From Cloacibacterium caeni (GTDB taxonomy: Bacteria; Bacteroidota; Bacteroidia; Flavobacteriales; Weeksellaceae), in NCBI RefSeq assembly GCF_907163105.1, contig NZ_OU015321.1:1674001-1738000 (forward strand): a stretch of 64,000 nucleotides of DNA, given 5' to 3'. The notes below the pieces were generated by a model. That model had not been told where the DNA came from. It did no database searches and worked only from the letters and a program-made list of their open reading frames with translations. The translations under genes were made by a program, and so were the position numbers. Positions within the stretch are counted from its first letter, which is position 1. The number at the start of each line of letters is the position of its first letter. Below are positions 62,076 to 64,000 of this stretch, piece by piece.

Positions 62076-62651
62076 TTATTTAGCTCTTTCTGAAGGATTC
62101 CAATAATCCTCTTTTTCCCCAGAAATTTTAGAAATATATCTTGCCAAAATAAACAGATAATCAGACAATCTATTGAGATATTTGATGAGTTCTGGTCTTA
62201 CTTCTTCGGTTTCATTGAGATAAACCATAGCGCGCTCTGCTCTTCTACAAACCGTTCTACAAACGTGAACAGATGCAGCAGCTTTTCCACCGCTTGGTAG
62301 AATAAAGAATTGCAAAGGTTCTAATTCTGCATCAAAATTGTCCATCCAACGTTCTAATTCCATAATTTCTTCTTCAGAAATTAACAAATCTAACCTGCTT
62401 TTACCATTTGCCAAAAACATTTTATCTGTTGGCGTTGCTGCTTCTGAACCTACGGTAAATAAATCAAATTGAATTTTTTGTAATTGACTTAAAACTTTTT
62501 CATCAGAAATTTCCGCTTTTGCCAAACCAATGAAAGCATTGAGTTCGTCTAAAGTTCCATAAGATTCTACTCTTGCAGCAGCTTTAGAAACTCTAGTTCC
62601 TCCGTATAAAGAAGTTTCGCCTTTATCGCCAGTTTTGGTGTAAATTTTCAT
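62076..62651 (-). CDS. Cob(I)alamin adenosyltransferase (PduO type)
   Basis: A 191-residue trimeric enzyme making adenosylcobalamin from cob(I)alamin and ATP. The ATP-binding start TKTGDKGETSLYGG, YGTLDELNAFIGLA, and FILPSGGKAAASVHVCRTVCRRAER are typical. It should support methylmalonyl-CoA mutase together with Mce (15106-15504). Confidence 0.93.
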   Translation of the reverse strand: MKIYTKTGDKGETSLYGGTRVSKAAARVESYGTLDELNAFIGLAKAEISDEKVLSQLQKIQFDLFTVGSEAATPTDKMFLANGKSRLDLLISEEEIMELERWMDNFDAELEPLQFFILPSGGKAAASVHVCRTVCRRAERAMVYLNETEEVRPELIKYLNRLSDYLFILARYISKISGEKEDYWNPSERAK

Positions 62652-62687
62652 AAAATTGATGGATGTTGGAAGTTAGATGATGGATGT

Positions 62688-63416
62688 TTAGAATTTTTCA
62701 AATCTAAAATTCTCACCCAAATAAGCTTGTCTTACTTGTGGATCATTGGCTAAATCTTCTGGTAAACCTTCTTTCAAAATGTTTCCTTCGAACATAATGT
62801 AGGTTTTATTGGTAATTGCCAAAGTTTGTTGAACATTGTGGTCGGTAATTAAAACACCGATGTCTTTTTTCACCAAACTTCTGATGATTTTCTGAATATC
62901 TTCTACCGCAATTGGGTCTACTCCTGCAAAAGGTTCATCCAAAAGAATGAAATCTGGGTCTGTAGCGAGGCAACGCGCAATTTCGGTTCTACGTCTTTCA
63001 CCACCAGAAAGTAAATCTCCACGGTTTTTACGAACGTGTTCTAAAGAAAATTCTTCAATCAGTTCATTGGTTCTGCGGATTTGCTCTTCTTTAGATTTAT
63101 TGGTGAGTTGTAAAACGCCTAAAATATTATCTTCTACAGACAATTTTCTAAATACAGAAGCTTCCTGAGCCAAATAACCAATTCCTTTTTGCGCACGTTT
63201 ATACATGGCATCATTGGTAATATCTTTTCCGTCAAGCGTAATTTTGCCAGAAGTAGGTTTTACCAATCCCACAATCATATAGAAAGTAGTGGTTTTTCCC
63301 GCACCATTTGGCCCGAGTAAACCTACAATTTCTCCTTTTTTTACTTCTACGGAAACACCTTTTACTACTTTTTTGGGTCCGTATTCTTTAATTAAATTTT
63401 CGCCACGTAAAATCAT
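62688..63416 (-). CDS. lptB: LPS export ABC transporter ATP-binding protein
   Basis: A 242-residue ATPase powering lipopolysaccharide extraction with LptF and LptG. Walker [11 protein letters not shown]-loop, signature [14 protein letters not shown], Walker [14 protein letters not shown] and H-loop LITDHNV are intact. The -7 box TATCTTTG (63422-63429, minus) ends 5 bases before the ATG, so the mRNA may be nearly leaderless. Confidence 0.95.
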   Translation of the reverse strand: MILRGENLIKEYGPKKVVKGVSVEVKKGEIVGLLGPNGAGKTTTFYMIVGLVKPTSGKITLDGKDITNDAMYKRAQKGIGYLAQEASVFRKLSVEDNILGVLQLTNKSKEEQIRRTNELIEEFSLEHVRKNRGDLLSGGERRRTEIARCLATDPDFILLDEPFAGVDPIAVEDIQKIIRSLVKKDIGVLITDHNVQQTLAITNKTYIMFEGNILKEGLPEDLANDPQVRQAYLGENFRFEKF

Positions 63417-63421
63417 AGAGA

Positions 63422-63429
63422 CAAAGATA
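63422..63429 (-). promoter_or_regulatory. -7 box of lptB
   Basis: TATCTTTG on the minus strand, 5 bases from the lptB ATG. It lies at the near end of a 303-base gene-free stretch (63417-63719), which also holds GGAAGT-type short repeats, a long hairpin and a palindromic element. Confidence 0.58.
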
Positions 63430-63517
63430 TGAAAAAAGTCAGAAGTATGAAGTTGGAAGTCGGAAGTCTTAAAATTGCAGATCTTAAGTTAAAAAAATGG
63501 AAGTTTTCAAATTACGA

Positions 63518-63563
63518 AACCCTTTCTGCGTTTTTTGTATGTGCATAAAACGCAGAAAGGGTT
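63518..63563. repeat. Long perfect hairpin between hemB and lptB
   Basis: 17-bp perfect arms AACCCTTTCTGCGTTTT (63518-63534) and its complement (63547-63563) with a 12-base loop. No T run follows on the minus strand, so a simple terminator is doubtful; on the plus strand no gene ends here. Confidence 0.75.
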
Positions 63564-63623
63564 GGTTATATTTTGAACTGATTGTAATTTTTAGAAAAAT
63601 AGGTTCTAAAAATTCCTGAACTT

Positions 63624-63718
63624 GCGCCCCAGATTGAGCGGCATGTTTGAGCTCTTTTTTCTGCGGCGGCTTCGCCGCCGCAGAAAAAAAGCGAGTAGCG
63701 AAAGCTGGAATTTGGCGC
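63624..63718. repeat. Palindromic repeat family, copy 4
   Basis: Outer arms GCGCC (63624-63628) and GGCGC (63714-63718). The inner perfect 16-bp stem is TTTTTTCTGCGGCGGC (63655-63670) and its complement (63674-63689) with a TTC loop. The frame words CCAGATTGAGCGG and TAGCGAAAGCTGG match copy 1. The hemB stop codon begins 2 bases after the element. Confidence 0.75.
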
Positions 63719-63719
63719 C

Positions 63720-64000
<281 letters not shown>

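Noticed and set aside
61430-62651. Thiamine (TPP) or cobalamin riboswitch upstream of thiN or the adenosyltransferase gene
   Set aside because: The gaps are only 25-36 bases, too short for either aptamer, and no conserved boxes are seen.

Overview
The window is AT-rich DNA from a Flavobacteriia member, most likely a Weeksellaceae relative such as Chryseobacterium or Cloacibacterium. The evidence is the TAnnTTTG -7 boxes placed close to start codons, type IX secretion (T9SS) C-terminal sorting domains, a short NuoG, flavobacterial families such as DUF5606, and protein sequence character. The genus is inferred, not proven.

Layout. 1-6.1 kb: a PLP-dependent Cys/Met enzyme, an alpha/beta hydrolase, an Xaa-Pro aminopeptidase, gpsA and an M23 peptidase. 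6.13-7.44 kb: a complete IS3-family insertion sequence with a 3-bp target duplication. 7.4-15 kb is the accessory part: an Rrf2 regulator with an oxidoreductase and a shared operator, a decayed GH3 beta-glucosidase, an AraC/aldo-keto reductase cassette, a secreted esterase, an NrtR-like Nudix regulator and tRNA-Met. 15-26.4 kb: mce, rbfA, a LolC/E-like permease, a T9SS-exported nuclease, aroE, a DUF349 protein, ribD, a secreted tail-collar protein with a T9SS partner, a YigZ protein and a zinc peptidase. 26.5-41.3 kb: a GNAT protein, a small membrane protein and the complete 14-gene nuoA-N complex I operon. 41.4-48.6 kb: a TetR/TolC/HlyD/ABC2/permease2 efflux operon of YbhFSRG type. 48.7-64 kb: a CocE-type hydrolase, DUF202, mazG, DUF5606, def-ruvX, sixA-ppx, an Avd-like helical protein, nfu, mrp, a dicarboxylate symporter, BON/SH3 proteins, speA followed by a ureohydrolase remnant, thiN, a PduO-type adenosyltransferase, lptB and the 3' part of hemB.

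How genes work together. NuoA-N form a proton-pumping NADH:quinone oxidoreductase with all NADH-input subunits. The TetR operon should build a tripartite drug or metabolite exporter under autorepression. Mce and the cobalamin adenosyltransferase both serve a B12-dependent methylmalonyl-CoA route. Nfu and Mrp are adjacent and both serve Fe-S cluster delivery. The esterase, the NrtR-like regulator and the GH3 fragment look like remains of a hemicellulose locus interrupted by the AraC/AKR cassette.

Non-coding structure is unusually rich. Four copies of a large palindromic element with variable apical stems occur, along with several short REP-like hairpins, one of them a cluster inside the efflux operon, and a 'TGTCATTCTGAA' inverted-repeat element. 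Exact heptanucleotide arrays sit 7-9 bases before nuoH, nuoI and nuoN. Several genes have a -7 box ending exactly 4 bases before the ATG, which suggests leaderless mRNAs. No clear new defence or biosynthetic system was found; the repeat families, operators and decayed loci are the most interesting material.
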